Source: Pseudomonadota bacterium
GTDB taxonomy: Bacteria > Desulfobacterota > Binatia > UBA9968
Direction: 5' to 3'
NCBI GenBank assembly: GCA_021324155.1
Contig: JAJPJQ010000016.1
Coordinates: 62,001 to 126,000, forward strand
DNA length: 64,000 nucleotides
In this document: positions 9,064-17,690 of the stretch, piece by piece
Layout of the letters: every line of letters starts with the position of its first letter
Position numbering within the stretch: the first letter of the stretch is position 1
Translations under genes and position numbers: made by a program
The notes under the pieces: model-generated
Database searches by the model: none
What the model saw: only the letters and a program-made list of their open reading frames with translations
What the model was told of the DNA's origin: nothing

Positions 9064-9627
9064 ATGGCCCACGATAAAGAACATCACCACGGCCATGCGC
9101 ACGCGCACGGCGCGCCGGAGTACCGGTTTTGTCCGAAATGCGGCGGCGCGCTGGAGCGCCGCCTCGTGAAAAACGGCGAGCCCAAGCGGCTCGTGTGCGC
9201 CGGCTGCTCGTTTATTTTCTACCTCGATCCGAAAGTCGTCGCCGGGACGGTATTCACGATCGGCGGCGGCGTCGTTCTGTTGCGGCGCGGCGTCGAGCCG
9301 TCGCTCGGCAAATGGGTCTTTCCCGGCGGCTACGTCGATCGCGGCGAGAGCGTCGCCGACGCCGCGGTGCGCGAGACCAGGGAAGAGTCGTGCGTCGACG
9401 TGCGGCTCGGCCCGCTCGTGGGCGTTTACTCCTACGCAGGGTCGCCCAACGTCATCGTCGTCTACGCCGCGGAAGTGACCGGCGGCGCGCTCGCAGCGGG
9501 CGACGAGTCGGTCGAGGCGCGCGCTTTCGCGCCCGACGCCATTCCGTGGACGGAGCTCGGCTTCGACAGCACGCGCGACGCGCTCCGCGATTATCTCCGG
9601 CTTTACCTCAGACCGGGAATAGAGTAG
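9064..9627 (+). CDS. Nudix hydrolase with N-terminal zinc ribbon
   Basis: 187 aa. A histidine-rich leader (residues 7-15) precedes a zinc ribbon, Cys23-x2-Cys26 and Cys45-x2-Cys48, then a Nudix fold. The Nudix box spans 89-111 with Glu95, Arg103-Glu104 and Glu107-Glu108 intact; the usual Gly before the last hydrophobic is Cys110. This layout matches NADH pyrophosphatase-like and ADP-ribose-type hydrolases. The gene precedes the selenocysteine peroxiredoxin by about 30 bp on the same strand. Confidence 0.87.
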   Translation: MAHDKEHHHGHAHAHGAPEYRFCPKCGGALERRLVKNGEPKRLVCAGCSFIFYLDPKVVAGTVFTIGGGVVLLRRGVEPSLGKWVFPGGYVDRGESVADAAVRETREESCVDVRLGPLVGVYSYAGSPNVIVVYAAEVTGGALAAGDESVEARAFAPDAIPWTELGFDSTRDALRDYLRLYLRPGIE

Positions 9628-9656
9628 AGGATACTCAACGATCACCCGGAGGTCTC

Positions 9657-10124
9657 ATGTCCAATCTCGATATCGGCCAAAAAGCGCCCGACTTCTCGCT
9701 CCCGGTCTCGCGCGAGCAGAAACTCGGCTTGCAGGATTATCTCGGGAAAAAGAACATCGTCCTGGCATTTTATCCGCTCGATTTCACCGGCGGCTGAAGC
9801 CAGGAGCTCGCGAACCTCGAAGCCGACCGCAAGGAGTTCGAGGCGCGAGACGCTCAGGTCCTGAGCATCAGCGTCGATTCGGTTTTCTCGCACAAAGCGT
9901 TCGCGGAGAAGATCGGCGGCATCAATTTTCCGATGCTGTCGGACTTCTATCCGCACGGCGCGGTCTGCGACCTCTTCGGCGTGCTGCGCGCGGAGGGATA
10001 TCCCAGGCGCGCGGTCGTCATCATCGACAAAGAAGGCGTGATCCGCTACCGCAGGGAATACGACAAGGGAATTCCGGACGACAAAGAACTCCTAACGGAG
10101 CTGGATAAGATCAACCGAAAATAG
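9657..10124 (+). CDS. Selenocysteine-containing AhpC/TSA-family peroxiredoxin (TGA at codon 47)
   Basis: 155 codons if TGA 9795-9797 is read as selenocysteine. Codons 1-46 end FYPLDFTGG; after the TGA the same frame continues SQELANLEADRKEFEARD, then VLSISVDS, LSDFYPHG and RRAVVIIDKEG, ending TAG at 10124. TGA falls exactly where the family has its peroxidatic cysteine (FYPLDFTxxC). A CCCGGAGG ribosome site precedes ATG 9657. No resolving Cys is present, so it would act as a 1-Sec peroxiredoxin reducing peroxides. A nonsense mutation is less likely, since the downstream frame is intact and two other genes here show the same pattern. Confidence 0.88.
9791..9825 (+). promoter_or_regulatory. Candidate SECIS hairpin of the peroxiredoxin gene (weak)
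   Basis: CGGCT at 9791-9795, which includes the T of the TGA, is complementary to AGCCG at 9821-9825. Inside it AGG (9802-9804) can pair with CCT (9815-9817), leaving a roughly 10-base apical loop. The loop centre is about 12 bases after the TGA, a little nearer than usual for bacterial SECIS elements, so this fold is less convincing than the other two in the window. Drawn by eye, not folded by computer. Confidence 0.4.
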
Positions 10125-10143
10125 CGCTTAAGGCGGCTGACAA

Positions 10144-10187
10144 AGAAGAGCCTGGATCCCCTCTGGAATCCAGGCTCTTCTGTTTTT
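10144..10187. terminator. Intrinsic terminator between convergent genes
   Basis: Fourteen-base perfect arms AGAAGAGCCTGGAT (10144-10157) and ATCCAGGCTCTTCT (10168-10181) with a 10-base loop, followed by GTTTTT on the plus strand. It lies between the peroxiredoxin stop and the convergent Rieske gene stop and has an A-rich flank on the other side, so it may serve both directions. Confidence 0.88.
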
Positions 10188-10201
10188 CGCAGGAAAAACT
10201 T

Positions 10202-10504
10202 TTACCCGGCGACGAGCACGTCGTCGCCCTCGACCTTCACTTCGTAGGTCTTTATGGAGATCGCGGGATTGAGCTGATTGACGCCGTTGGTCACGTCCCA
10301 ACGCCAGCCGTGCCACGGACAGATCGCGATTTTGCCGTCGAGCTCGCCCTCGCCGAGCGGCCCGCCGCGATGGATGCAGGTATCATCGATCGCGTGAAAC
10401 GTGCCTTCGACGTTGAAGAGCGCGACCGGCTTGCCGTTCACGCTCACCGTTTTTCCCGTCCCCGCCGGAATATCGCTTTGTTTGCAGACTTTGACGAATG
10501 CCAT
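10202..10504 (-). CDS. Rieske [2Fe-2S] ferredoxin
   Basis: 100 aa, a stand-alone Rieske domain. Cluster ligands are visible as Cys43-x-His45 (DTCIHRGGPL) and Cys62-x2-His65 (CPWHGW). Such small soluble ferredoxins feed electrons to oxygenases or to NirD-like partners. No oxygenase large subunit is next to it. Its upstream same-strand neighbour is ygfZ, about 56 bp away. Confidence 0.93.
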   Translation of the reverse strand: MAFVKVCKQSDIPAGTGKTVSVNGKPVALFNVEGTFHAIDDTCIHRGGPLGEGELDGKIAICPWHGWRWDVTNGVNQLNPAISIKTYEVKVEGDDVLVAG

Positions 10505-10560
10505 TCAAATCCCCCTTGATCGCGAAGTCCGATATTTCTACCTCAGCAGCGAAGCCTTTT

Positions 10561-11655
10561 TCAAGGCGAGGTCTCGTACACGAACGGCAGCGCGGCGACG
10601 GTGCCCGCGATCTCTCCCGCCGCCGTTCGCACCTTCACGTCGATGGCGGGCGCGAGATAATCGCGATGTAAGTAAGCGAGCGCGATCGGATGGTTGAGCT
10701 TCGGCGAGAAAACCGAGCTCGTGACCCTGCCGGCTTCTTTGTCGCCGGCGAAAACCGCGGCGCCGCGCGCGGCCGGCTCTCGTCCGTCGAGCACCAGGCC
10801 GGCGAGCTTGCGGTTCACGTGGCCCCGCGAGTGAATGCGCTCGATGACTTCCTGGCCGAGGTAGCAGCCTTTGTTGAAGCTGACCGCGTGATCGATGCCG
10901 GTCTCGAGCAATATATTGTCCTCGCTCATGTCGACGCCGTAGCGCGGCAGTCCGGCCTCGACGCGGAGAATTTCCTGCGCCTCCAGGCCGACCCAGCGCC
11001 CGCCGAAAGCCGCGCCGGCGCGCTCCAATGTTTCAGTTACCGGCACGGTGTCCTTGATCTCCGCGACGATGTCGAAGCCTTCCTCGCCCGTGTGCGTCGT
11101 GCGTACGACCCGCGCCTCGCGGCCGTCCAGGCGCAACACTGCATGACTGTACATATGCAGCGGCGGGTCCTGATTCGGCGCCGCAGCGCTGAGCAGCAGC
11201 AGCGCGTGCGGCCCCTGAACCGAAATGATGCCGTAATTCGCTTCCGCATCCTCGATCGTAACGTCGTCGGCGACGAGATAACGGTTGAGCTGATCGATCA
11301 CTTTTTGCTTCAATGATGAATGGACGAGCAGAATGAAGCTATCTTCCGTGCAGAGTACGCGCAGGTCGGCGAGAATTTTGCCGTTCACGTCGAGCACCCC
11401 GGCATACACGCCCCCGCCGGGTTGAAGCTTCTTGACGTCATTGCTCACCATGCCTTGCAGAAACGAGACGCGGTCGGGCCCGGTGAGCCGGACGATCGCG
11501 TAATCACAAAAATCGAAAAAGCCGACGGCCGAGCGGACGGCGCGATATTCATCTTCGACTGAGCCGAAGCTCTGCGGCAAAAGCCGGCCGTCCTCGTCGA
11601 CCAGACGCGCTCCGCGCGCGCGGTGTTTATCGGTGAAGATCGTGGGCTGGGACAT
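10561..11655 (-). CDS. ygfZ: YgfZ/GcvT folate-binding protein
   Basis: 364 aa aminomethyltransferase-fold protein. The YgfZ signature KGCYLGQEV is at 262-270, with its essential cysteine, after an N-terminal FLQGMVSNDV segment. YgfZ/IBA57 proteins bind tetrahydrofolate and help build or repair [4Fe-4S] clusters, including those of MiaB-type radical SAM enzymes. Upstream of the Rieske gene on the same strand and divergent from the LysR gene, only 36 bp away across an AT-rich stretch. Confidence 0.9.
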   Translation of the reverse strand: MSQPTIFTDKHRARGARLVDEDGRLLPQSFGSVEDEYRAVRSAVGFFDFCDYAIVRLTGPDRVSFLQGMVSNDVKKLQPGGGVYAGVLDVNGKILADLRVLCTEDSFILLVHSSLKQKVIDQLNRYLVADDVTIEDAEANYGIISVQGPHALLLLSAAAPNQDPPLHMYSHAVLRLDGREARVVRTTHTGEEGFDIVAEIKDTVPVTETLERAGAAFGGRWVGLEAQEILRVEAGLPRYGVDMSEDNILLETGIDHAVSFNKGCYLGQEVIERIHSRGHVNRKLAGLVLDGREPAARGAAVFAGDKEAGRVTSSVFSPKLNHPIALAYLHRDYLAPAIDVKVRTAAGEIAGTVAALPFVYETSP

Positions 11656-11691
11656 GTTTAAATATATATAACGTGGCTATCGGAGTTGACA

Positions 11692-12639
11692 ATGATGTCG
11701 CGGCGGACCTTTAATATCCGCATGGCGGGCCCGAAGCGCGAACTCGATCTCCACAAGCTGGAGGTGTTTCACTGGGTCGCGGAGTATAAAAGCTTCTCCG
11801 CCGCTGCGCGGCGCCTGTCGCTGCGGCAGCCGACGGTGAGCGCCCACGTGCGCGAGCTGGAAGAGCAGCTCGGCGCCAAACTGTTCAATCGCTTCGGCGG
11901 CAAGGTGGCGCCGACATCGTGCGGCGAGCTGCTGCTGGAATCGGCGCGCAAGATGCTCGCGCTGAAGCAGGAAGCGCTCGCTTCGCTGGACCGCTTCCAG
12001 GGCAGGGTCGCGGGCGATTTGATCCTCGGTGGCAGCAATATTCCCGGCGAATACATCCTGCCGCCGAAGCTCGCGGCTTTCGCCGCCCGTTATCCCGAAG
12101 CGAAGCCGGCGCTCAAGATCGGCGACTCCGCGGGTATCGTCCAGGCGGTGCTCGACGGCGCGGTCGATATCGGTTATGTCGGATTCAAAACCAGCGACCG
12201 GCGGCTCGTTTTTCAAAAGCTGTGGAAAGACGAGATGGTGCTCGTCGTCGGCGCGCGGCACCCGTGGGCGCGGAGAAGAACCGTCAACGTCAAGGACCTC
12301 GCCGGCAGAGGATTTATCTCGCGGGAAGGCGGCTCCGGCACGCTGCGGTCATTTACGCGTCTGCTGGCGCGCAAAGGCCGGAGGTCGGAAAACGCACTGC
12401 GTGTGACCATGGAACTCGGCAGCACCGAAGCGATCAAGCAGGCGCTGCTTTCCGGCAGCGGCTTTTCTATTCTCTCGCGGCATGCGGTCGAGCGGGAGCT
12501 GCGCGATCGTGTCCTCGCCACCGTCCCGCTCCGCGGTCTCGGCCGACTGGAGCGCGACTTCTATCAGGTCGTCCATCGCCAGCGCGCGCTTTCTCCGGTC
12601 GCGCAGGCTTTCCTCCAGTTCCTGAAAAAAAACGCGTAG
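11692..12639 (+). CDS. LysR-family transcriptional regulator
   Basis: 315 aa from ATG 11692 (a second ATG follows immediately; a CGGAG site is upstream). The winged helix-turn-helix covers about residues 20-80 (FSAAARRLSLRQPTVSAHVR), then a coiled linker and a two-lobed effector domain (GGSNIPGEYILPPKLAAF). The effector domain looks CysB/CysL-like in its SNIPGEYILP opening, which hints at a sulfur-related signal, but the ligand is not provable. Divergent from ygfZ; the intergenic AT tract (TTTAAATATATATAA) probably holds overlapping promoters. Confidence 0.88.
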   Translation: MMSRRTFNIRMAGPKRELDLHKLEVFHWVAEYKSFSAAARRLSLRQPTVSAHVRELEEQLGAKLFNRFGGKVAPTSCGELLLESARKMLALKQEALASLDRFQGRVAGDLILGGSNIPGEYILPPKLAAFAARYPEAKPALKIGDSAGIVQAVLDGAVDIGYVGFKTSDRRLVFQKLWKDEMVLVVGARHPWARRRTVNVKDLAGRGFISREGGSGTLRSFTRLLARKGRRSENALRVTMELGSTEAIKQALLSGSGFSILSRHAVERELRDRVLATVPLRGLGRLERDFYQVVHRQRALSPVAQAFLQFLKKNA

Positions 12640-12708
12640 GCCGAATCCCATTCGACCGAGTCTCCCACCAAGCCGATAGAGGTATTCCCGATCATAGAGC
12701 TGGCCTAC

Positions 12709-12735
12709 TTGACATATAGTTTTTATCTCTAATAT
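12709..12735 (+). promoter_or_regulatory. Candidate sigma-70 promoter for bcp
   Basis: TTGACA at 12709-12714 and TAATAT at 12730-12735, spacing 15 bp, slightly short. An AGGAGGTGGAGG ribosome site follows before ATG 12758. The leader would be very short. Confidence 0.45.
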
Positions 12736-12757
12736 GAAACTAGAAGGAGGTGGAGGA

Positions 12758-13225
12758 ATGGACCTGGAAGGGAAGAAGGCCCCCGATTTCGATCTCGAAG
12801 GCAGCGACGGCAAGCGCCATCGGCTGCAAGATTACAAGGGCCGGACGGTCGTGCTCTATTTTTATCCGAAGGACAACACCCCGGGCTGCACGAAAGAAGC
12901 CTGCGGTTTCAGAGACCTGAACAAGGAAACGCAGAAAGCCGGCGCGGTCGTATTGGGCGTCAGCAAGGACAGCATCAAGTCGCACGAGAAATTCCGCGAC
13001 GGCTACCGGCTCAATTTCCCGCTGCTCTCGGACCCCGATACGAAGACGATGCGCGCTTACGGCGCGTGGGGGAAGAAGATGATGTACGGCAAGGAAGTCG
13101 AGGGCACGATCCGCTCGACCGTCGTCATCGGACCGGACGGCAAGGTGCGCAAGCACTGGCAGACGGTGAAAAACGCCGAGGCGCATCCGGAAGAGGTCTT
13201 GGAATACCTGCGCGCGGGCGCGTGA
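12758..13225 (+). CDS. bcp: Thioredoxin-dependent peroxiredoxin Bcp/PrxQ
   Basis: 155 aa from ATG 12758, which lies just behind a strong AGGAGGTGGAGG site. Peroxidatic Cys44 and resolving Cys49 are in DNTPGCTKEACGF, the atypical 2-Cys PrxQ arrangement, and LSDPDTKTMRAYG follows. It reduces hydrogen and organic peroxides with thioredoxin. Unlike the peroxiredoxin at 9657 this one uses an ordinary cysteine codon. The next gene starts 2 bp after its stop, so they form one transcript. Confidence 0.93.
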   Translation: MDLEGKKAPDFDLEGSDGKRHRLQDYKGRTVVLYFYPKDNTPGCTKEACGFRDLNKETQKAGAVVLGVSKDSIKSHEKFRDGYRLNFPLLSDPDTKTMRAYGAWGKKMMYGKEVEGTIRSTVVIGPDGKVRKHWQTVKNAEAHPEEVLEYLRAGA

Positions 13226-13227
13226 CG

Positions 13228-14544
13228 ATGAACATCTCTTATGACCGCGTCGAAGACGAGCTTCACGCTGCGTGGCGGCGCAGCGATGACATTTTCACGC
13301 TGTTGCGCCCCGAAGCGCTGCTATTCCGTCCCATCGTCTGGCGCCATCCGTTTATTTTTTATCTCGGACACCTCCCGGCGTTCGCCTGGAACCAGGTCCA
13401 TCGCGGACGGCCGTCGAGCAATCCGTACTTCGACGATATTTTCTCGCGCGGCATCGATCCGGACATCGATTCCGGCGCGTGCCACGCGCACCCGGAAGCG
13501 CCAGGCCGCTGGCCGGACGTCGAAGCGGTCGTACGATATCGCGACGGCGTGCGCGACTCCGTCCTGGAGGCATTGGACGGCGCGCGCGCGAACCCGCGCG
13601 ACGCGGAGCGGCGGCGCAGTTTTTATATCGCGCTCGAGCACGAGCTGATGCATCAGGAAACGCTTTTGTACATGGTCTACCATCTCGCGCCCGACCGGAA
13701 AGTTCGCCCGCGCGGCTTTCCCGAAGATATTTTTCACGATGCGCCCGCCGCCGCGGAAATCGCCGTTCCCGCAGGCCCGGCGCGGCAGGGCGCGGCCGAC
13801 GATGACCTCGAATACGGCTGGGACAACGAGTTCGAGGCGACGACGGTGGACGTGGCGGCATTCAAGATCGACTCGCTGCCGGTGACCATCGGGCAATATC
13901 ACGAGTTCGTCGCGAGCGGGGCTTACGGCAGCCGCCGCTATTGGACCGACGCCGACTGGGAGTGGAAGACGCGAGAGAATCTGCATCACCCGAACTTCTG
14001 GCTCTCCGAGCGCGGTTCTTGGTTTTATCGCGGAATGTTCGACATCCTACCGCTGGCGGCCGTGTTTTCGTGGCCGGCCTTCACGAGCCTCGCCGAGGCG
14101 CGCGCGTACGCGCGCTGGAAAGGCAAACGTCTGCTCACCGAGGCGGAATATCATCGTGCGGCGTTTTGCCGCGCCGACGGGTCGCTCGCGCCTTATCCAT
14201 GGGGAAAGGACGCGCCCGCCCCGCGCCACGGCAATTTTAATTTTAGCCACTGGTCGCCCGTTCCCGTCGGCTCGCATCCCGACGGTGTGAGCCCATGGGG
14301 CGTTCACGAGCTTTGCGGCAACGGGTGGGAGTGGACCGATACTCCCTTCGCGCCGTTCCCGGGTTTCGCGCCACAGGAAACGTATCCTGAATACTCGGCG
14401 GATTTTTTCGACGGAAAGCATTTCGTCCTCAAAGGCGCGTCGTGGGCCACGGCGGCGCGCCTCATACGTCCGAGCTTCCGCAACTGGTATCAGGCGCATT
14501 ACCCATACGTGTTCGCGAAATTCCGCTGCGTCTCGGCATCATAG
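13228..14544 (+). CDS. EgtB/SenA-like nonhaem iron enzyme (DinB + FGE-sulfatase domains)
   Basis: 438 aa. The N-terminal DinB-like four-helix domain carries His48 (GHLP), His138 and His142 in HELMHQE, spaced like the three iron ligands of EgtB. The C-terminal FGE-sulfatase/formylglycine-like domain has YPWGKD, GVHELCGNGWEW and LKGASW. Known relatives join a thiol (EgtB, OvoA) or a selenosugar (SenA) to a histidine derivative. In a genome that appears to make selenoproteins the SenA reading is attractive, but no EgtD, SenB or SenC gene is adjacent, so the substrate is open. Two bp after bcp. Confidence 0.8.
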   Translation: MNISYDRVEDELHAAWRRSDDIFTLLRPEALLFRPIVWRHPFIFYLGHLPAFAWNQVHRGRPSSNPYFDDIFSRGIDPDIDSGACHAHPEAPGRWPDVEAVVRYRDGVRDSVLEALDGARANPRDAERRRSFYIALEHELMHQETLLYMVYHLAPDRKVRPRGFPEDIFHDAPAAAEIAVPAGPARQGAADDDLEYGWDNEFEATTVDVAAFKIDSLPVTIGQYHEFVASGAYGSRRYWTDADWEWKTRENLHHPNFWLSERGSWFYRGMFDILPLAAVFSWPAFTSLAEARAYARWKGKRLLTEAEYHRAAFCRADGSLAPYPWGKDAPAPRHGNFNFSHWSPVPVGSHPDGVSPWGVHELCGNGWEWTDTPFAPFPGFAPQETYPEYSADFFDGKHFVLKGASWATAARLIRPSFRNWYQAHYPYVFAKFRCVSAS

Positions 14545-14730
14545 GAAGAAAGCGCGCAGCGAGCTGCTCTCCATGCATGAAAGCAAAGAGGGACGAGCGA
14601 TCCTCGCGCGCGGCAGGCTCACGCGTTTCGCGCCAGCATTGGACGGCGATGACGACGCCGATCCGCGAGATCGCGGGTTCAGCCGGGAAAATTTGCTTAT
14701 AGACATTTGTGATACGGCCTATCGGTCAGT

Positions 14731-14758
14731 TTGACTTGATTGACGTGAAATGTATAAG
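14731..14758 (+). promoter_or_regulatory. Candidate sigma-70 promoter for the transglutaminase gene
   Basis: TTGACT at 14731-14736 and TATAAG at 14753-14758 with 16 bp between. It lies 65 bp before ATG 14824 in the only sizeable gap (14545-14823) of this stretch, where I see no gene. A CGGAGGG ribosome site precedes the ATG. Confidence 0.5.
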
Positions 14759-14823
14759 ACTTAAATATCTTCCTGATCACCAAGCGTTGGGTATACACTC
14801 ATCGCCAAACTACCGGAGGGTTT

Positions 14824-15918
14824 ATGAATCGTCGGAGCTTTCTAAAGCAAAGCTTAACGGTGTCGACGGGTCTTTTGGTCGCGAGCCGCCTGCCCGCGCC
14901 GAAAGCGGCCGAAGCGTCGACCGAGAATTCCAAATGGCGCACGTTCGAGGTGACGACCAAGGTCGAAATCCTCGAACCGAAAGGGGCGTCGAAAACTTGG
15001 CTTCCAGTGCCGCTTTTAACCGACACCGATTATTTCAAGAGGATCGGCGATGATTGGACCGGCAACGCCGTCAACATGGGGAATTTTCGCAACGGGAAAT
15101 ACGGCGCGGGAATGGTGTATGCGGAGTGGAAAGAAGGCGAAAAGGCGCCCGTGCTCCAACTTACAAGCCGCTTCATGACCCGGGATCGTCAGATCGACTT
15201 CAAGAAGCCGAAGGCCGTCAAAGAAGATCCCGACGTCTTGAAGTACTACCTTCAGCCCTCGACATGGATCCCGACCGACGGCATAGTGGCCGATACGGCG
15301 CGCGTCGCGACGCTCGGAGCAAAGCGCGACGTCGACAAGGCGAGAGCGATTTACGAATGGATCGTGGACAACACGTTTCGAGACCCCAAGGTTAAAGGCT
15401 GCGGCATTGGCGATATCCGCGGGATGCTCGAATCGCGGAATCTCGGCGGGAAATGCGCCGATCTGAACGCGCTGTATGTCGGCCTTGCGCGCGCTTCGGG
15501 ATTGCCGGCGCGCGACGTCTATGGCGTGCGCGTGGCGAACTCGGCCGATTTCAAGAGCCTCGGAAAAGCCGGCGATATCTCGAAGGCGCAGCACTGCCGC
15601 GCCGAGGTTTATTTGAGCAATTACGGCTGGGTTCCCGTCGACCCTGCGGACGTACGCAAAGTCGTCCTCGAAGAGACGCCCGAGGGATTGCCGCTCACCG
15701 ATCCGCAGGTTAAGAAGGCACGTGCCAAGCTCTTCGGCGCATGGGAGATGAACTGGCTCGCTTTCAATTACGATCACGATGTGAAGCTGCCGAACTCGGC
15801 ATCGAAGCCGATCGCCTACTTCATGTACCCGCAGGGCGAGACTGCCGAGGGAAAGAAAGACAGCCTGGATCCCGAGTCGTTCCGCTATACGATGACCTCG
15901 AAAGAGCTCACAGTCTGA
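14824..15918 (+). CDS. Exported transglutaminase-like cysteine hydrolase (Tat-type signal)
   Basis: 364 aa. The N-terminus MNRRSFLKQSLTVSTGLLV looks like a twin-arginine signal. The transglutaminase core has catalytic Cys211 (GGKCADLNAL), His257 (AQHCRAEVY) and Asp273 (VPVDPADV). Bacterial transglutaminase-like proteins of this shape are usually proteases or amidases acting on peptides in the envelope, not cross-linkers. Target unknown. It stands alone with its own promoter and a strong terminator after it. Confidence 0.88.
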   Translation: MNRRSFLKQSLTVSTGLLVASRLPAPKAAEASTENSKWRTFEVTTKVEILEPKGASKTWLPVPLLTDTDYFKRIGDDWTGNAVNMGNFRNGKYGAGMVYAEWKEGEKAPVLQLTSRFMTRDRQIDFKKPKAVKEDPDVLKYYLQPSTWIPTDGIVADTARVATLGAKRDVDKARAIYEWIVDNTFRDPKVKGCGIGDIRGMLESRNLGGKCADLNALYVGLARASGLPARDVYGVRVANSADFKSLGKAGDISKAQHCRAEVYLSNYGWVPVDPADVRKVVLEETPEGLPLTDPQVKKARAKLFGAWEMNWLAFNYDHDVKLPNSASKPIAYFMYPQGETAEGKKDSLDPESFRYTMTSKELTV

Positions 15919-15941
15919 GGGAGATCGCCTCGCGTTCACCG

Positions 15942-15978
15942 AAAGAGGCCTCCGTCACAAGCGGAGGCCTCTTTTTTT
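15942..15978 (+). terminator. Intrinsic terminator of the transglutaminase gene
   Basis: AGAGGCCTCCG and CGGAGGCCTCT form an 11-bp perfect stem with a 7-base loop, followed by a run of seven T. It cleanly separates the transglutaminase gene from the arsS operon. Confidence 0.93.
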
Positions 15979-16025
15979 GTCTCCCGTGAGTTGGGCTTCA
16001 TTCCGTGATAGCCTGAGAATCGTTC

Positions 16026-16991
16026 ATGCAAGCCTTCTTCGACAGAGTCTGCGAAGCCGGCGGCTCGTTACGCAAGCGGTCCGTCAAGGTGCTGCAAGTC
16101 AACATGGGCAAGTATTGCAACCAAGCATGCATTCATTGCCACGTTGAGGCGGGACCGGGACGAAAGGAAATGATGACGCGCGACACTGTCGATCAAATCC
16201 TGAAATTCTTAGACGCATCTGATATTCCCACCGTCGATATCACGGGCGGCGCGCCCGAGCTCAACCCGAATTTCGATTATCTTGTCGAGTCGGCGTTGCG
16301 TCTTGAGCGGCATATTATGGACCGCTGCAACCTCACCGTCGTATTCGAGCCGGGTAAAGATTACCTGCCGGAGTTTTTTCGCGCCAACAAAGTCGAGGTC
16401 GTCTGCTCGCTGCCGTGCTACACGCCAGAAAACGTCGACCAACAGAGGGGAGACGGCACCTTCGAGCTGAGTATTCGCGCGCTAAAACACTTAAACAACC
16501 TAGGTTACGGCGATCCCGCGAGCGGGCTGTTGCTGAATCTAGTCTATAATCCGCTCGGCGCTTACCTGCCGCCGCCACAGGAGCGGCTTGAGCAAGACTA
16601 TAAAAGAATCCTGAAGGAGCAATACGGCATCGTCTTCAACCGGCTTTACTGTCTGGCGAATATGCCGATCACGCGTTTCGAGAAATTCCTTCGTCTTCGA
16701 GGCCAATACGAGTATTATGTCGAGCTGCTCGAATCGGCGTTCAATCCGGCGACGCTCGAAAGCGTCATGTGCCGAGAGCTGTTGAGTGTCGCTTGGGACG
16801 GCTTCGTCTACGATTGTGATTTCAATCAGATGCTCGACCTGCCGCTCGGTGGCGGCAACGGCCGCCGAGTTCACATATCCGACCTATCGCCCGATGCGCT
16901 GATGGAACGCCTCATACGTACCGGCGATCACTGCTACGGCTGCACCGCCGGAGCGGGCAGCAGCTGCGGCGGCGCGCTCGTATCCGGCTAG
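16026..16991 (+). CDS. arsS: Arsenosugar biosynthesis radical SAM protein ArsS
   Basis: 321 aa. Radical SAM cysteines Cys31, Cys35 and Cys38 in KYCNQACIHC, followed by VDITGGAPEL. The C-terminal DUF3641-type region ends in Cys303, Cys306 and Cys314 (CYGCTAGAGSSCGG), characteristic of ArsS. ArsS is implicated in adding the 5'-deoxyadenosyl group to dimethylarsenite on the route to arsenosugars. It starts a four-gene unit with TVP38 and two glycosyltransferases. The usual arsM methyltransferase is not in this window. Confidence 0.9.
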   Translation: MQAFFDRVCEAGGSLRKRSVKVLQVNMGKYCNQACIHCHVEAGPGRKEMMTRDTVDQILKFLDASDIPTVDITGGAPELNPNFDYLVESALRLERHIMDRCNLTVVFEPGKDYLPEFFRANKVEVVCSLPCYTPENVDQQRGDGTFELSIRALKHLNNLGYGDPASGLLLNLVYNPLGAYLPPPQERLEQDYKRILKEQYGIVFNRLYCLANMPITRFEKFLRLRGQYEYYVELLESAFNPATLESVMCRELLSVAWDGFVYDCDFNQMLDLPLGGGNGRRVHISDLSPDALMERLIRTGDHCYGCTAGAGSSCGGALVSG

Positions 16992-17001
16992 CTTTCTTTC
17001 A

Positions 17002-17688
17002 ATGACCGGTAGCGACGGCAAATCCCGAAGTCGGGCTCCAAGGAAAATTCTGGCGGCCGCTGGCCTGCTGCTGCTTTTCGCCATCGGCTGGCTGCTGCGC
17101 GATCGGTTCGGCGCGAGTTTTCTCGTCGACTGGCTTCGTCCGCTCGGGCCATGGGCGCCGATCGTTTACATGGTTATTTTTCTCGTCGCGCCGCCGCTCT
17201 TCATCCCCGGCGCGCCGATCACGATAGCGGGCGGCGCGCTCTTCGGGCCGGTCTGGGGAACGATTTACAGTCTTTTCGCGGCGACCGGCGGCGCAGCGCT
17301 CGCGTTTTTATTTTCTCGATATGCCGCCGGCGAGTGGGTCGAGCGCAGAGCCGGCGGTATCCTCCTCCGGCTGAAAGAGGGCGTCGAAGAGCAGGGCTGG
17401 CGCTTCGTCGCTTTCACGCGTCTCGTGCCGCTGTTTCCGTTCAATGCGCTCAACTACGGCTTCGGTCTGACGCGCATTAAATTCTCGCATTACGTGATGA
17501 CTTCCTTCGTTTGCATGGTGCCGGGAGCCGCCGCTTACAGCTTCATCGGCTACGCGGGACGCGAAGCGGTCCTCGGCGGCGATTGGCCCGTGCTCAAGCT
17601 CGCCGCGGCTCTCGGGGTGCTGCTGTTTGTCTTCATGCTGCCGCGACTGATCCTGAAGCTGAGGTCGTCGAGAGCCATCGAGGGCTGA
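17002..17688 (+). CDS. TVP38/TMEM64 (VTT/DedA-like) membrane protein
   Basis: 228 aa integral membrane protein with about five hydrophobic segments (residues 14-29, 48-70, 75-105, 165-185, 198-215). The VTT core shows IPGAPITIAGGALFGPVWG and a FTRLVPLFPFNALNY re-entrant region. These proteins move or scramble lipids or serve as ion-coupled transporters; members often sit with arsS. Ten bp after arsS and 2 bp before the next gene, so clearly one operon. Confidence 0.88.
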   Translation: MTGSDGKSRSRAPRKILAAAGLLLLFAIGWLLRDRFGASFLVDWLRPLGPWAPIVYMVIFLVAPPLFIPGAPITIAGGALFGPVWGTIYSLFAATGGAALAFLFSRYAAGEWVERRAGGILLRLKEGVEEQGWRFVAFTRLVPLFPFNALNYGFGLTRIKFSHYVMTSFVCMVPGAAAYSFIGYAGREAVLGGDWPVLKLAAALGVLLFVFMLPRLILKLRSSRAIEG

Positions 17689-17690
17689 GC

